Positions 14,452 through 14,526 of a stretch of DNA of 14,526 nt are shown piece by piece. The position numbers and the translations under genes were made by a program. The stretch spans positions 1 through 14,526 of the forward strand of contig CALBPU010000184.1 of assembly GCA_937899395.1 (NCBI GenBank), written 5' to 3'. Source of the stretch: an uncultured Fretibacterium sp. Its GTDB lineage: Bacteria; Synergistota; Synergistia; Synergistales; Aminobacteriaceae. Below the pieces are notes generated by a model. The model was not told the DNA's origin. It saw only the letters and a list, made by a program, of their open reading frames with translations, and made no database searches. How positions within the stretch are numbered: the first letter of the stretch is position 1; each line of letters begins with the position of its first letter.

Positions 14452-14518
14452 TTGTAAAATCTTGTAAACCTACAGCAACAAACAATCCCGTAGTCTTTTC
14501 CGTAGTCTGATGTATAAT
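14452..14518 (+). promoter_or_regulatory. Extended -10 promoter with direct repeats, for a gene beyond the window
   Basis: TG directly followed by TATAAT (14513-14518) is a good -10 box pointing rightward. CCGTAGTCT occurs twice at 14488-14496 and 14500-14508, a 12-bp period ending right before the -10 and covering the -35 position. TTGTAAA also occurs twice at 14452 and 14462, a 10-bp period. There is no TTGACA-like -35. The layout would suit a promoter controlled by a regulator bound to direct repeats. No other feature is seen between the tmRNA end and the window end. Confidence 0.4.
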
Positions 14519-14526
14519 AAAAATTC

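Overview
The window looks like a chromosomal segment of an AT-rich, probably Gram-negative, amino-acid-using anaerobe. This is inferred from a complete branched-chain amino-acid ABC operon (liv), a thioredoxin with a CGPC-xALMP active site like those near glycine-reductase genes, an exported Sel1-repeat protein and a Wzx-type flippase. Synergistetes would fit, but nothing here proves the phylum.

Layout. (1) 1-405: a strong sigma70-type promoter (TTGACA-16-TAGAAT) followed by about 190 nt that fold into a closed multi-hairpin RNA with a possible pseudoknot. I cannot assign it to a family. (2) 406-5237, minus strand: livK-livH-livM-livG-livF, encoding a binding protein, two permeases and two ATPases. 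A 125-bp hairpin-rich, MITE-like repeat sits between livK and livH. (3) 5358-5647, minus: tRNA-Ser(GCU) and tRNA-Arg(ACG) with their own promoter and terminator. (4) 5681-7954, minus: a visibly AT-richer patch with a complete Wzx-like flippase, a broken fdtA (dTDP-sugar ketoisomerase) and the C-terminal scrap of a DegT/FdtB-type aminotransferase. It looks like the remains of a surface-polysaccharide cassette. (5) 7966-10692: a trxA-sel1 operon (minus) divergent from trxB (plus). (6) 10698-11249, minus: a small exported protein with a His/Cys cluster, divergent from (7) 11335-14372, plus: recD2, smpB and ssrA (tmRNA). (8) The last 150 bp hold no gene but a good extended -10 and short direct repeats that probably belong to a gene beyond the window.

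How the parts work together. LivK captures leucine-type amino acids for LivHMGF import. TrxB reduces TrxA with NADPH. SmpB and tmRNA form the trans-translation ribosome rescue system, and their genes are only 8 nt apart. recD2 and smpB both lack a Shine-Dalgarno site and have a promoter placed so that transcription would begin almost at the start codon, which suggests leaderless mRNAs. The least explained element is the structured RNA at the left end.
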